From Kutzneria sp044547355 (lineage in GTDB: Bacteria; Actinomycetota; Actinomycetes; Mycobacteriales; Pseudonocardiaceae), in contig NZ_JBIUAG010000008.1 in NCBI RefSeq assembly GCF_044547355.1, forward strand, positions 323,490 to 387,489: a DNA stretch of 64,000 nucleotides, given 5' to 3'. This document shows, one piece after another, positions 1-8,881 of this stretch. Every line of letters starts with the position of its first letter. Within the stretch, counting starts at the first letter, position 1. The position numbers and the translations under genes were made by a program. The notes beneath the pieces were generated by a model. The model ran no database searches and had not been told where the DNA came from. It saw only the letters and a program-made list of their open reading frames with translations.

Positions 1-60
1 CCCCGTGCTAGACGACTAAAGGCCGAATGCCGGTGCACGACTGTAGACCAGGAGGAAGCG

Positions 61-744
61 ATGGGTGCACTAGTGCTGGCCTGCGGAAAGAACGCGGGTC
101 ACGCTCAGTCACCAGCTCTTGCCGACCGTGACGACGTGGAGCTGGTCGCCGTGCCCTCCCGCCCCGGCAAGGACGATGTGGATCACCTGGTCAAGGGCCT
201 GGACGGCCGCCGGCTGGTGGTGGTCGGCGGCGACGCCGACCTGGCCGCGGTCGCCTTGCGGCTGCTGCGTACCGAGCGGCTGCGCGAGGTGACGGTCGGC
301 TTCGCGCCGACCGAGGCGGACTCGACAGTGGCCTCGCTGTGGGATCTGCCACTCGACGTCTCCCGGGCACTCGACGTTGCCCTGGAAGGGCAACCCGACC
401 CGGTGCCGCTGCTGCGCGACGACAGCGGCGGCGTGCTGGTCGGCCGGGGCGTGATCGGCCCGGTGCGGGGCATGGCCTACTGCGACGAGTCGGTGGTGCT
501 GCGCGGCCAGGCCAGCCGGATTACCGTCAGTCCGGACCCGGATCGGGGCGCCGGCCTGCTCGTCCAGGTGACGCGCCGCACGCTGCTGGTCAAGCGGACC
601 GCCGCCGCCCACGGCCGGGCCTGCCAGATCGGCTGCGTGCCGGCGATCGTGCGGCTGGACGGCGTGCCGCACCCGCGCCCGGTGACCAAGTGGACCTGGT
701 ACCGCAACACCGACGACCTGCGGCTGGCGAGGGGTTTGCTGTGA
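61..744 (+). CDS. Conserved protein with a degenerate diacylglycerol-kinase-like nucleotide fold
   Basis: A 227-aa protein without a signal peptide. Around residues 54-60 it has VVVGGDAD followed by a helix, which recalls the GGDGT glycine loop of the diacylglycerol kinase/NAD kinase fold, and a second hydrophobic strand follows (EVTVGFAPTEAD). The usual GGDGT and GTGND signatures are not intact, so catalytic activity is doubtful. The ATG follows an AGGAGG-like ribosome site about 7 bases upstream (ggaggaagcg). The stop overlaps the GTG of the next gene by four bases, so the two are probably cotranslated. I do not recognise a named family; the fold assignment is inference. Confidence 0.75.
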   Translation: MGALVLACGKNAGHAQSPALADRDDVELVAVPSRPGKDDVDHLVKGLDGRRLVVVGGDADLAAVALRLLRTERLREVTVGFAPTEADSTVASLWDLPLDVSRALDVALEGQPDPVPLLRDDSGGVLVGRGVIGPVRGMAYCDESVVLRGQASRITVSPDPDRGAGLLVQVTRRTLLVKRTAAAHGRACQIGCVPAIVRLDGVPHPRPVTKWTWYRNTDDLRLARGLL

Positions 745-986
745 CGCTCACGTCCCTGTTCAAGGCCGGACCCGGCGGCGTCATGACCGACGACGTCGGC
801 GTGATCACCGGCGACCTGGAGCTGCGCACCACGCTGGCCGACGGCGCGGTGACCGTGGAGGTCCGCTACGAGGGCGCGGACGAGTGGTACCGGCTCTCGG
901 CGTCGGACTGCCAGCTGGTGGACGACAAGGACCACGAGGCCGTGCACAAGGCCCTGCTGGGGGTGCTCAACCGCCCCGAGGGCTGA
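741..986 (+). CDS. Small conserved hypothetical protein (81 aa)
   Basis: An 81-aa acidic protein starting at a GTG that overlaps the stop of the upstream gene (GTGA), a typical coupled arrangement. It has alternating short strands (ELRTTLADG, VTVEVRYEGADEWYRL) and a C-terminal helix, compatible with a small beta-rich domain, and no membrane segment. No motif identifies a function. The tight coupling to the kinase-fold-like protein suggests they work together. The gene is followed by a long hairpin at 993-1047 that separates it from the convergent FUSC gene. Confidence 0.7.
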   Translation: MTLTSLFKAGPGGVMTDDVGVITGDLELRTTLADGAVTVEVRYEGADEWYRLSASDCQLVDDKDHEAVHKALLGVLNRPEG

Positions 987-992
987 CCCCCG

Positions 993-1047
993 AGCTCGGA
1001 AGGCGGCATTCCTACACTCGGAGTGGAGGAAAGCCGCCTTCCGAGCT
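993..1047. terminator. Near-perfect long stem-loop between convergent genes
   Basis: Arms 993-1007 and 1033-1047 are a perfect 15-bp inverted repeat (AGCTCGGAAGGCGGC and its complement). The intervening bases continue the pairing (TTCCT/AGGAA, then CACT/AGTG), leaving a 3-base loop. It sits exactly between two convergent genes (stops at 986 and 1053), so a bidirectional terminator is the simplest reading. It lacks a T-tract. Confidence 0.6.
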
Positions 1048-1052
1048 TCTCT

Positions 1053-2126
1053 CTAGAGCGGGGGGAGGGCCGAGAGGGCGTCGGAGCGGCTGACGCCGGT
1101 GGCCACGAGCAGGTCGACGACGATGGAGCGGAGCTGGGCCACCATCACCCGGACCGAGAAGTCGTCGGCGGTGAGCAGGTGGTCGGACTCGTCAGCGACG
1201 GTGCGCAGCAGGGCCCGGGTGCGCACGGGATCGACGCCGCGGGCCAGCTCGTCGCGGAAGACGTCGACGGCGTTGGCCAGGCTTTCCAGCACGTCGGGCA
1301 GCTTGCCCGGCGGCTCCTCGTCGTCCCGCAGCACGGCCAGGGCCCGTCGGGCCAGCACCCGGGTGTTGCGCACGGCGAGGTCGATCGGCCCGGCGGCGTT
1401 GCGGTAGCGGTCCAGCTCGGCCCGGTTGCGCCAGCGCAGCGGGGCGATGGTGGCGACCTCGGCGCTGGTGACCAGGGCGGTCTTGAACTCGTCGATGGCC
1501 TTCTGGCTGGCCCGGGCCCGGCTCAGCGCGGCCGCGGCGGCCACGGTGTCCCGGTCGGGCACGGCGGCGGCGATGGCCCGCAGCACGCCGGCCAGCTCGC
1601 CCAGCACGACCCGGCCGTGCCGGTGGGCCAGGGTGAGCGGATTGGGCGGGAACAGGGCGATGGCGATCAGGCCCATGCTGCCGCCGATCAGGGCGTCGAT
1701 CATCCGGTCGAAGCCGCCGCCGGCCGACGGCGGCAGCAGGGTGGCCACCAGCACGGCCGAGGTGCCGGATTGCAGGGCGATCACCGCCCCGCCGTCGAGC
1801 AGCACGGCGGCGGCCATGGCCAGGGCCACGACCAGCACGATCTGCCAGGTGCCGGAGCCGATCCGGGAGATCAGCAGGTCCCCGACGCCGACCCCGACGC
1901 TGACCCCGACCACCAGCTCGATGACCCGGCGCAGCTTCTGGCCCAGGGCCACCCCGATGCAGGTGACGGCGGCCGTGGGCGCGAAGAACGGCCGGGCGTG
2001 GCCGACGAGGTCGGCGGAGACCAGCCACGCGCCGCCGGCCGCCATCCCGGCCTGGGCGATGGGCAGGGCCATCCGCTGCAACCGCCGCAGTCGGCGGCGC
2101 AGCTGCGCCCGCAGCCGCGTCAACAC
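1053..2126 (-). CDS. FUSC-family membrane protein (aromatic acid exporter type)
   Basis: A 357-aa integral membrane protein. The N-terminal half has about six hydrophobic segments (residues ~20-165), including the PFFAPTAAVTCIGVALGQ region characteristic of FUSC/aromatic-acid exporter proteins, then a long soluble helical C-terminal half. Family members are proposed to export aromatic acids or similar compounds; the substrate here is unknown. The GTG start lies only 6 bases after the stop of the DUF3151 gene, so the two form an operon. The stop faces the hairpin at 993-1047. Confidence 0.85.
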   Translation of the reverse strand: MLTRLRAQLRRRLRRLQRMALPIAQAGMAAGGAWLVSADLVGHARPFFAPTAAVTCIGVALGQKLRRVIELVVGVSVGVGVGDLLISRIGSGTWQIVLVVALAMAAAVLLDGGAVIALQSGTSAVLVATLLPPSAGGGFDRMIDALIGGSMGLIAIALFPPNPLTLAHRHGRVVLGELAGVLRAIAAAVPDRDTVAAAAALSRARASQKAIDEFKTALVTSAEVATIAPLRWRNRAELDRYRNAAGPIDLAVRNTRVLARRALAVLRDDEEPPGKLPDVLESLANAVDVFRDELARGVDPVRTRALLRTVADESDHLLTADDFSVRVMVAQLRSIVVDLLVATGVSRSDALSALPPL

Positions 2127-2132
2127 CTCGGA

Positions 2133-2549
2133 TCAGGCCAGGCCGAGCGCGGCCGGCGCCTGGGGGTCGCTGTCGGCTAGGAAGGTGCGGCAGCGGTCGA
2201 GCTCCTCGGTCTCGCCGATCTCGCCGGCGGCCTTGGCCAGCGCGGCCAGCGCGCGTAGGAAGCCCTGGTTGGGCCGGTGCGACCACGGCACCGGGCCGAA
2301 GCCCTTCCAGCCGTTGCGACGCAGCTGGTCCAGGCCGCGGTGGTAGCCGGTGCGGGCGTAGGCGTACGCGGCGATGGCGTCGCCGTCGGCCAGCGCACGC
2401 TCGGCCAGCGCCGCCCACGCCTCGCTGAAGTCCGGGGCGGTGCGTGCGACAGCCGCCGGGTCGGCGCCGTCCTCGAGCTGCTTCTGGAGCTCGGGACGGT
2501 CGGGCAGCAGGGTGGGGCCGGGGCCGAGCAGGTTGTCGTTCAGGCTCAT
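2133..2549 (-). CDS. DUF3151 family protein
   Basis: A 138-aa protein starting MSLNDNLLGPGPTLLP, which matches the usual start of actinobacterial DUF3151 proteins (NLLGP.PT.LP). The family is also marked by AYAYARTGYHRGLD, RRNGWKGFGPVPW and NQGFLRALAALA, all present. I placed the start at the internal ATG at 2549; an upstream extension to 2687 is possible in frame but would have an un-family-like Cys/Arg-rich leader. The function is unknown. In mycobacteria a homologue lies near fba and DedA genes, as here. Confidence 0.88.
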   Translation of the reverse strand: MSLNDNLLGPGPTLLPDRPELQKQLEDGADPAAVARTAPDFSEAWAALAERALADGDAIAAYAYARTGYHRGLDQLRRNGWKGFGPVPWSHRPNQGFLRALAALAKAAGEIGETEELDRCRTFLADSDPQAPAALGLA

Positions 2550-2590
2550 GGCCTCATCGTGCCCGACCCGCGGTCCCCCGAAAAACGCGG

Positions 2591-2677
2591 TCAGCTCAGC
2601 ATGAGCCGGACGATGGCCCCGCCGGCCACCAGCACCAGCGCGGTGACCACAACACCAGCGACGACACGCTTGTTCAC
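2591..2677 (-). CDS. Candidate 28-aa single-pass membrane miniprotein
   Basis: A short reading frame, MNKRVVAGVVVTALVLVAGG followed by AIVRLMLS. It consists of a basic N-terminus and one hydrophobic helix long enough to span the membrane. The GTG start has a GGGAG ribosome site 9 bases upstream (gggagtgatcagaagtg). It lies upstream of the DUF3151 gene on the same strand, about 40 bases away. Such tiny membrane proteins are common in actinobacteria, but the assignment rests only on the ribosome site and hydrophobic profile. Confidence 0.45.
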   Translation of the reverse strand: MNKRVVAGVVVTALVLVAGGAIVRLMLS

Positions 2678-2833
2678 TTCTGATCACTCCCGTACTCGGT
2701 TAGACCGGTGACATTGCCCACTCACACCCGGTCGGAGCAATGCGCGTCACCCACCCGATCGGGTGGTATGGGCCTGATCTCGGTTCGGTCGAAACGGTGG
2801 AATCGAGATGAACGAGCGACCATGCTCGCTGCC

Positions 2834-3976
2834 ATGAGCACCAAAGGCTGGTCCGTGGCACGCGTGCGCGAGCTGTGGTCGCTGTACTGGACACGCGGGG
2901 CGGCCGGCCGGCAGACCCCGGCCGAACTGGTCTCGATCATGTACGGCTGGTGGTTCGTCGCCCTGGTGCTCAAGCTGCTCGGCGGCTCGTGGGACATCTC
3001 GTGGCACTTCTGGACCATTCGCGACAACCTCGCGCCGCCGCACGACCTGAACACCGTCGGCACCGGCATCGCGGTCGCGCTGGTGCTGTTCCACACCTAC
3101 ACCGGCTACGGCGCGGACAGGACCACGCTGCGCTGGATGCAGTGGGGCACCGGGCTGTTCCTCGTCGCCATCCCGATCGACGTGGTCAACCACACCGTGA
3201 ACGGGTTGGACATCACCACCTGGAGCCCGTCGCACTCGCTGCTGTTCATCGGCACCGCCGGCATGCTGATCGGCGTCGCCCTGGGCTGGCACCGCAACGC
3301 CGCCCGGGGACGGTGGTTCGCGCCGGGCCTGATCGTGTTGCTGACGCTGGTGTTCGAGGACTTCTGGTTCCCCAACGAGCAGCAGGAGTACGGCGTGCTG
3401 GAGATCGCGTCCTGGGACGCGAATCCGGGGCACCCCTACGCCAATCAGGAGCTGCTGCAGTTCGCTTCGGACCAGATCCACCAGCCGGTCGGCCGAGCCG
3501 GCATCGTGCACTTCTCGCTGCCCATGCCGGACTGGGTGTATCCGGTGTGGGGACTGGGGGTCTGCGTGCTGCTGTTCGCGCTGGGCCGGCAGATCGTGGG
3601 CCGGCGCTGGACCGCGACCGCCATGGCCGGCCTGTACGTGGGCTTCCGCTCGGCGCTGTGGCTGGTGCTGACCGCGACGACCTTCCCGCCGTCGGCCGTG
3701 CCGTTCTTCCTGCTCGGCGCGGGCGTGGCCGTCGACCTGATGTTCCTGCTCCCGCTGTCCCGCTGGCTGCGGCCGGTGGTCGGCGCCGTCGCGGTCACCG
3801 CCGTGAGCTATGCCTTGCTGTACGGGCAATCCGTGCTGTTGGCGGCCCCGCCCCGGGCCGACTGGGCCGCCCCCGTCAGCGCCGCCGTGCTGGCCGTGGT
3901 CTGGCTCGCCGCCACCGCCCTGGCCCCGCGGCTGACCGCGGCCAAGGCCGAGCCGGCGCCGTCCCTGAGGGCCTGA
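2834..3976 (+). CDS. Polytopic membrane protein with conserved-looking His motifs, function unknown
   Basis: About 380 aa with 8-9 predicted transmembrane segments. Near the N-terminus the sequence GGSWDISWHFWTIRD is followed by LAPPHDLNTVG. Further histidines occur in VNHTVNG, SPSHSLLF and HQPVG at membrane/loop borders. The WD..WH...RD...PPH pattern resembles uncharacterised bacterial membrane proteins I have seen but cannot name; a metal site is possible. Three in-frame starts exist (2708, 2822, 2834); none has a strong ribosome site, and I chose 2834 because MSTKGW begins an amphipathic cytosolic segment before the first membrane helix. The gene converges on fba across the stem-loop array. 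Confidence 0.75.
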   Translation: MSTKGWSVARVRELWSLYWTRGAAGRQTPAELVSIMYGWWFVALVLKLLGGSWDISWHFWTIRDNLAPPHDLNTVGTGIAVALVLFHTYTGYGADRTTLRWMQWGTGLFLVAIPIDVVNHTVNGLDITTWSPSHSLLFIGTAGMLIGVALGWHRNAARGRWFAPGLIVLLTLVFEDFWFPNEQQEYGVLEIASWDANPGHPYANQELLQFASDQIHQPVGRAGIVHFSLPMPDWVYPVWGLGVCVLLFALGRQIVGRRWTATAMAGLYVGFRSALWLVLTATTFPPSAVPFFLLGAGVAVDLMFLLPLSRWLRPVVGAVAVTAVSYALLYGQSVLLAAPPRADWAAPVSAAVLAVVWLAATALAPRLTAAKAEPAPSLRA

Positions 3977-4122
3977 GCCAGGGTTTCCCCCGGCCCGGAA
4001 ATGGGGGCCATTACCTATTCACCGCGGCCGCCGGACACGACAGGATCTGTGGTGCGAGGGGGAACACGGCGGAACGACCTTCCACTGTGGACGCCCGGCG
4101 GGACCTGGGGAGGTGTCCGCCG

Positions 4123-4384
4123 CGCGCATCCGGCTGGCTGCCCCGGTGTTCGGGGCATCGCGGCAGCCAGCCGGACCGCGACATCCGATCGGCTGCTTCC
4201 GTGTTCGGGGCACGGAGTCAGGCGATCGCGACATCCGGCCGACGGTCTTCGTGTTCGGGGCACGGGGACGACCGGTCGGGACCCGGTGGGCGGTCTCGGT
4301 GTCAGGGGGCACCGGGACCGCCGGCCGGGCCGCACACCCGGCTGGCGTCCCGGCGTTCGGGGCGTCGGGACGCCAGCCGGAGCG
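4123..4384. repeat. Array of five ~50-bp stem-loop repeats with a conserved loop and varying stems
   Basis: Five consecutive units begin near 4123, 4177, 4227, 4277 and 4331 (spacings 54, 50, 50, 54). Most open with a version of CGCGACATCCGG and four carry a loop close to GTGTTCGGGGCAC; the fourth has GGTGTCAGGGGGCACC. Each unit folds on itself. Unit 1 has a perfect 13-bp stem (CCGGCTGGCTGCC) and unit 5 a perfect 15-bp stem (CCGGCTGGCGTCCCG); units 2-4 have stems of 17-20 bp with a few mismatches or G-T pairs. Stem sequence differs between units, yet both arms change together. The array occupies the 494-bp gap between the convergent membrane protein gene and fba. Confidence 0.85.
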
Positions 4385-4414
4385 CCGTGACCCGTCCGAA
4401 TCCCGCCGAAACGA

Positions 4415-4452
4415 CGTCGAGCGCGTCCAGCGGCTGCTGGACGCGCTCGACG
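4415..4452. terminator. Perfect 17-bp-stem hairpin closing the array, beside fba
   Basis: CGTCGAGCGCGTCCAGC (4415-4431) pairs perfectly with 4436-4452 across a 4-base loop. It lies 19 bases beyond the fba stop, so it is well placed to end fba transcription on the minus strand. It lacks the TTCGGGG loop of the preceding five units, so it is probably a separate element. Confidence 0.65.
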
Positions 4453-4470
4453 AGGACTGAGACCGCGGAC

Positions 4471-5502
<1,032 letters not shown>

Positions 5503-5633
5503 CGGTGGTCACTCCTCGGGGATTTCGACGTTTTCGCGCACCATCCTACGAGGGGGCCGCCGGCGGCGAACCGCCGAGCGCACCCGCCCGCTGGAACGAT
5601 ACAGTCAGCGCCGGCGGAGCGACATGCCCAGGT

Positions 5634-6929
5634 TCAGGCGGCCATCGCCAGCACCGGCTTTCGTAGGCCGGTCCAGCCGACCACACGATTTCGCCCGGTG
5701 TTCTTCGCCTCGTAGAGCGCCGCGTCGGCCGCCAGCAGCAGCGGCTCGATGTCGTCGCCGGCGCTGGGGAAGGTCGAGACGCCGATCGACGCCGACAGAT
5801 TCCTGATCAGGGTGGTGCGGCCTTCGACCGGCGCCTCCACGACCAGCTGCGTCACCGCGTGGCGGATCCGCTCGGCCACGCCACAGCCGTCGTCCTCGTC
5901 CATGCCCGGCAGCAGCACCACGAACTCCTCGCCGCCGAACCGGCCGACCGAGTCGTAGTCCCGGACCTCGTGCGAGATGGCGTCGGCGACCGCCTTGAGC
6001 ACCGCGTCGCCGGCCACGTGGCCGTAGGTGTCGTTGACCTTCTTGAAGTGGTCGAGGTCGACCATCAGCACGCCGAAGCCCTCCTTGGCGCGCAGCGCGC
6101 GGGAACGCTCACGGGTCGCGTTGCGGTGCCAGCCCTCGCTGTTGAACAGGCCGGTCTTGCTGTCCTTGCGCGACTTCTCCTCGACCTGCTTGAGCAGCAC
6201 CGAGCGGTGCAGCATCAGCACCGGCGGGAAGGCCAGCACGACCAGCATCGGGCTGTAGCCGACGGCGAAGGCCAGCAGCGAGCCGTAGAACAGGGTGGAG
6301 ATCTCCAGCATGTGCTTGCTGGGGTCGCCGAAGACCTTGCGCACGGTCACGCCGGGCGCGCCGTAGAGGTGCACGCGGGTGGCGATCAGGGCGACGTCGA
6401 CACCGGTGTAGACGGCCAGGGCCAGCAGGATCACGCCGACCGTGGTGCTCACCGAGGGGCCGAACAGGTGGCCGGGGCCGCCGACCAGGCTGAGCACCTG
6501 GTGCGCGGACAGCGCGGACAACACCAGGACGGCGATGGAGAAGACCCGGCGGTGCAGGGCGATGAACGTGCTGCGCCACTGGTAGTGCCCGTACACCAGC
6601 ACCAGCAGCAGTCCGACCAGCGGCAGCGGCAGCAGCAGCGCGCCGGCGAACAGCCAGACGGAGCACAGGTCGACGTGGCCGGGGCCGGACACCTCGCGGC
6701 GGCCCTGCTCGATGCCGCGGGCCAACTCGTTGTGCGCCACCGCGCAGGCGACGAGCACCGCCAGCGTCAGCCAGTGGGTTCCGGTGACCGTGGCGGCGGT
6801 CATCGACCACCCCAGTGCGCCCAGCGCGAGAACGACGACGAACAGCTGGTAACACATGGCGCGCAGCGGAACGGTCAGCAGCGAACCACTCTCACCGATG
6901 ATCTGCCTACTACCTGTTTTGCCAGCCAT
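5634..6929 (-). CDS. Membrane-bound diguanylate cyclase (GGDEF domain)
   Basis: A 431-aa protein with an N-terminal membrane module of about seven hydrophobic segments (residues ~25-245) and a C-terminal GGDEF domain (~255-420) that makes cyclic-di-GMP from two GTP. The active-site loop is GGEEF (332-336) and the substrate/metal motif is DLDHFKKVND (291-300), so catalysis should be intact. An RxxD inhibitory site (R323-D326) sits five residues before GGEEF, the canonical position for product feedback. No EAL domain is present. The ATG has an AGAGGGG ribosome site lying inside the preceding 82-aa candidate ORF, which it overlaps by 20 bases. Confidence 0.95.
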   Translation of the reverse strand: MAGKTGSRQIIGESGSLLTVPLRAMCYQLFVVVLALGALGWSMTAATVTGTHWLTLAVLVACAVAHNELARGIEQGRREVSGPGHVDLCSVWLFAGALLLPLPLVGLLLVLVYGHYQWRSTFIALHRRVFSIAVLVLSALSAHQVLSLVGGPGHLFGPSVSTTVGVILLALAVYTGVDVALIATRVHLYGAPGVTVRKVFGDPSKHMLEISTLFYGSLLAFAVGYSPMLVVLAFPPVLMLHRSVLLKQVEEKSRKDSKTGLFNSEGWHRNATRERSRALRAKEGFGVLMVDLDHFKKVNDTYGHVAGDAVLKAVADAISHEVRDYDSVGRFGGEEFVVLLPGMDEDDGCGVAERIRHAVTQLVVEAPVEGRTTLIRNLSASIGVSTFPSAGDDIEPLLLAADAALYEAKNTGRNRVVGWTGLRKPVLAMAA

Positions 6930-7158
6930 TGTCGTCCCCTCTGTCGCGCTCGAGCACGAATAGGCATCTACCCTTGTGCTGACCCTGGCAAGGGCCGCAT
7001 TGCAAGTGCAGACTGTGCACGGAAGTTTGTCCCGAGTTGATCTGGGAGGGGGCCTGACCCATGACCGTATCCAAGAGACGCAGCAGCTGGGAGTAGTCGG
7101 CCCCGTAGGCGGGTCGGTTACTTCCGGCCCGCCTAAGCTGCGGATTCAGCAGGTCCAT
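6910..7158 (-). CDS. Candidate 82-aa protein bridging the MFS and diguanylate cyclase genes
   Basis: The reading frame starts at an ATG with a perfect GGAGGT ribosome site 5 bases upstream, inside the 3' end of the MFS gene (26-base overlap). It ends inside the start of the diguanylate cyclase gene (20-base overlap), so all three could be translationally coupled. The product has an N-terminal helix-prone part (DYSQLLRLLDTVMG) and a His/Cys cluster (LHLQCGPCQGQHKGRC) that could bind metal. Third-position GC is about 72%, lower than its neighbours, which argues for caution. I recognise no homologue. The alternative is a 200-bp non-coding gap with a chance frame. Confidence 0.4.
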   Translation of the reverse strand: MDLLNPQLRRAGSNRPAYGADYSQLLRLLDTVMGQAPSQINSGQTSVHSLHLQCGPCQGQHKGRCLFVLERDRGDDNGWQNR

Positions 7159-8452
7159 GGCTCACCTCCGCGAGGCTCACCCGCTGCCAGGCGACGGTCA
7201 GGACCGCCCCCAGCACCAGCGCGACCGCACCGGCCACCCCCAGGGCCCCGCCGGGCCCCAACCGGTCGGCGACCACGCCGCCGAGCGCGAGACAAACCCC
7301 CTGTGAAGCGATGTAGCCCGAGGTCATCAGCCCGACGACCTGGCCACGGGTGGCCTGCGGCGACCGCTGGATGAACGTCGCGGGGGCCACCACCATGTAG
7401 GCCGCCGCCGCCCCGGACAGGGCGAACAGCACGGCCGAGACGATCAGGTTCGGCTGCCACACGCACACCAGCAGCGGCAGGCCGGACAGCCCCGCCAGCG
7501 GCGCCATCAGCCGCAGCCGAATCGCCGGCTGGAGCTTGGTGATCAGAAACGCGCCGATGATGGCGCCGACCGGAGACGCCGCCAACAACCAGCTGCCGGC
7601 GGTCGGATCCGAGCTAATGTGCGACGCGTAGGGAACCGCGAGACCATCCGCGGTCACCGGCAGACCGATCATCCAAATGATCCAGATAAGCGTGCGCAGC
7701 TGTCGGTCGGCAAAGACCAGTCGCGCTCCGCGACGGGTCGACTCCAGAAGCGATATGGACTTAGCGTCACCATTCGCCGCCGGACGGTGACGGACACCAA
7801 GAAAAAGCACCGCCGCCGACACGAAGAAGCTCGCCGCATTCACGCCGAGTGATCCGTAAGGACTCAGCGTGGTCACCAGAAAGCCGCCGACGGCGAAGCC
7901 GCCGACTTGGGCGATCTGTCCGACGATTTGCCGCAGGCCCTGCCCGACGGTGAGCTTGTCTCCCGTAAGAACGTCGGCCAACAACGCTCCACGCGCCGCA
8001 TTCGACGGCGAACTGAGCAGTTGAGCAACGAAAATCAGGGGAAACATGGCCCATAGCGGGACAAACGGCAGCGCCATCACCGTCATCACCGCGCCGCGGG
8101 ACAGATCGCAGACAATCATGACCTCGCGGCGCGGATACCGGTCGGCCAGACCGGCCAGCAGCGGCCCCAGCAGGGCCGGCAGGAAGGTCAACGCGAACGT
8201 GAACGCGGACAGCGCCGCGGACTCTGTGCGCACGTAGACCAGCACCGACAGGGCGACCCGAGCCACCTGGTCGCCGGCACTGGATACGAGCTCGGCCAGC
8301 CACAAGGCCCGGAACTCGCCGTTGGCGAAAACATCCCGGTACCTGGCAGCGCGCCCGGTCCCCTCCAACTTGCGCCCCTCGTCCCCCGTACCCCGCCCTC
8401 CCAGTAGCGGAGACAGTTCGTTTCCTTCTCGATTGGTCCGGCAGCCCGTCAC
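7133..8452 (-). CDS. MFS transporter (drug/macrolide efflux-like)
   Basis: A 439-aa major facilitator protein with about 12 membrane segments. The first segments follow YRDVFANGEFRALWLAELVSSAGDQ, and the loop LAGLADRYPRREVM between segments 2 and 3 is the MFS motif A, as in MefA/EntS-type exporters. The substrate is unknown. The GTG at 8452 gives the longest form; a TTG at 8368 with a GAGGGG ribosome site would remove a poorly conserved 28-residue leader and may be the true start. The 7600-8100 stretch is somewhat lower in GC than its surroundings, a hint of later acquisition. The gene leads into the 82-aa ORF and the diguanylate cyclase. Confidence 0.88.
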   Translation of the reverse strand: MTGCRTNREGNELSPLLGGRGTGDEGRKLEGTGRAARYRDVFANGEFRALWLAELVSSAGDQVARVALSVLVYVRTESAALSAFTFALTFLPALLGPLLAGLADRYPRREVMIVCDLSRGAVMTVMALPFVPLWAMFPLIFVAQLLSSPSNAARGALLADVLTGDKLTVGQGLRQIVGQIAQVGGFAVGGFLVTTLSPYGSLGVNAASFFVSAAVLFLGVRHRPAANGDAKSISLLESTRRGARLVFADRQLRTLIWIIWMIGLPVTADGLAVPYASHISSDPTAGSWLLAASPVGAIIGAFLITKLQPAIRLRLMAPLAGLSGLPLLVCVWQPNLIVSAVLFALSGAAAAYMVVAPATFIQRSPQATRGQVVGLMTSGYIASQGVCLALGGVVADRLGPGGALGVAGAVALVLGAVLTVAWQRVSLAEVSHGPAESAA

Positions 8453-8881
8453 CCCTGGCAGGCTCTTCCTCTCTCACCGTAGCCAGCGATATCGCGGCAA
8501 CCCAGCTCGTTCAGATATCGATCCCGTCATTCACAGTTGACTTTCCGTGATCGTACGGTCGCAGCGGCGATCCGCATAGGTGTGACCGGGAGTTCGGGTC
8601 GGTCGGCCCACGCCGACCGATCATGCCCGGCCGGGCGGGGTGCTTCAGGACTGTGTTCGAATGCCGGGGAAGATCGGACCATCCGACCATGGCCCCCGCG
8701 CCGGTTCGGCCGAACGGCCTGCGGGAATGCCGTTCACAGTGTCATCACTCTTTTCCGGATCTTGGGGACGACTTTCGGGCGCCGGCCGCTGCCCCAACGG
8801 CCCGCGCTCAGTGAACTCGCCAGTAGCTTACTGACGGTAGGTTGCGTTACGGTGGCCCGGAACCCGTCCCGAGGAGGCGCC
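8453..8881. other. 429-bp divergent intergenic region
   Basis: This gap separates the divergent MFS gene (minus) and SDR gene (plus) and must hold both promoters. It is less GC-rich than coding DNA. Near 8829-8855 there is a TTACTGAC..GGTA-like string followed by GTTACGG, loosely similar to the operator-like motif upstream of the EtfD and FadE5-like genes but with a spacing defect. I see no RNA gene or convincing ORF. Confidence 0.5.

Noticed and set aside
4123..4384. CRISPR array
   Set aside because: Repeats are not identical, spacers are not unique unrelated sequences, and no cas genes are present.
4113..4460. 115-aa plus-strand frame through the hairpin array
   Set aside because: It is forced open by the repeats, has no ribosome site at its start, and its end is the perfect hairpin at 4415-4452.
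7133..8452. Recently inserted mobile element
   Set aside because: Mildly lower GC but no transposase, inverted repeats or target duplications.
8537..8881. 115-residue extension of the SDR gene
   Set aside because: The canonical SDR N-terminus begins shortly after GTG 8882, which has a strong ribosome site.
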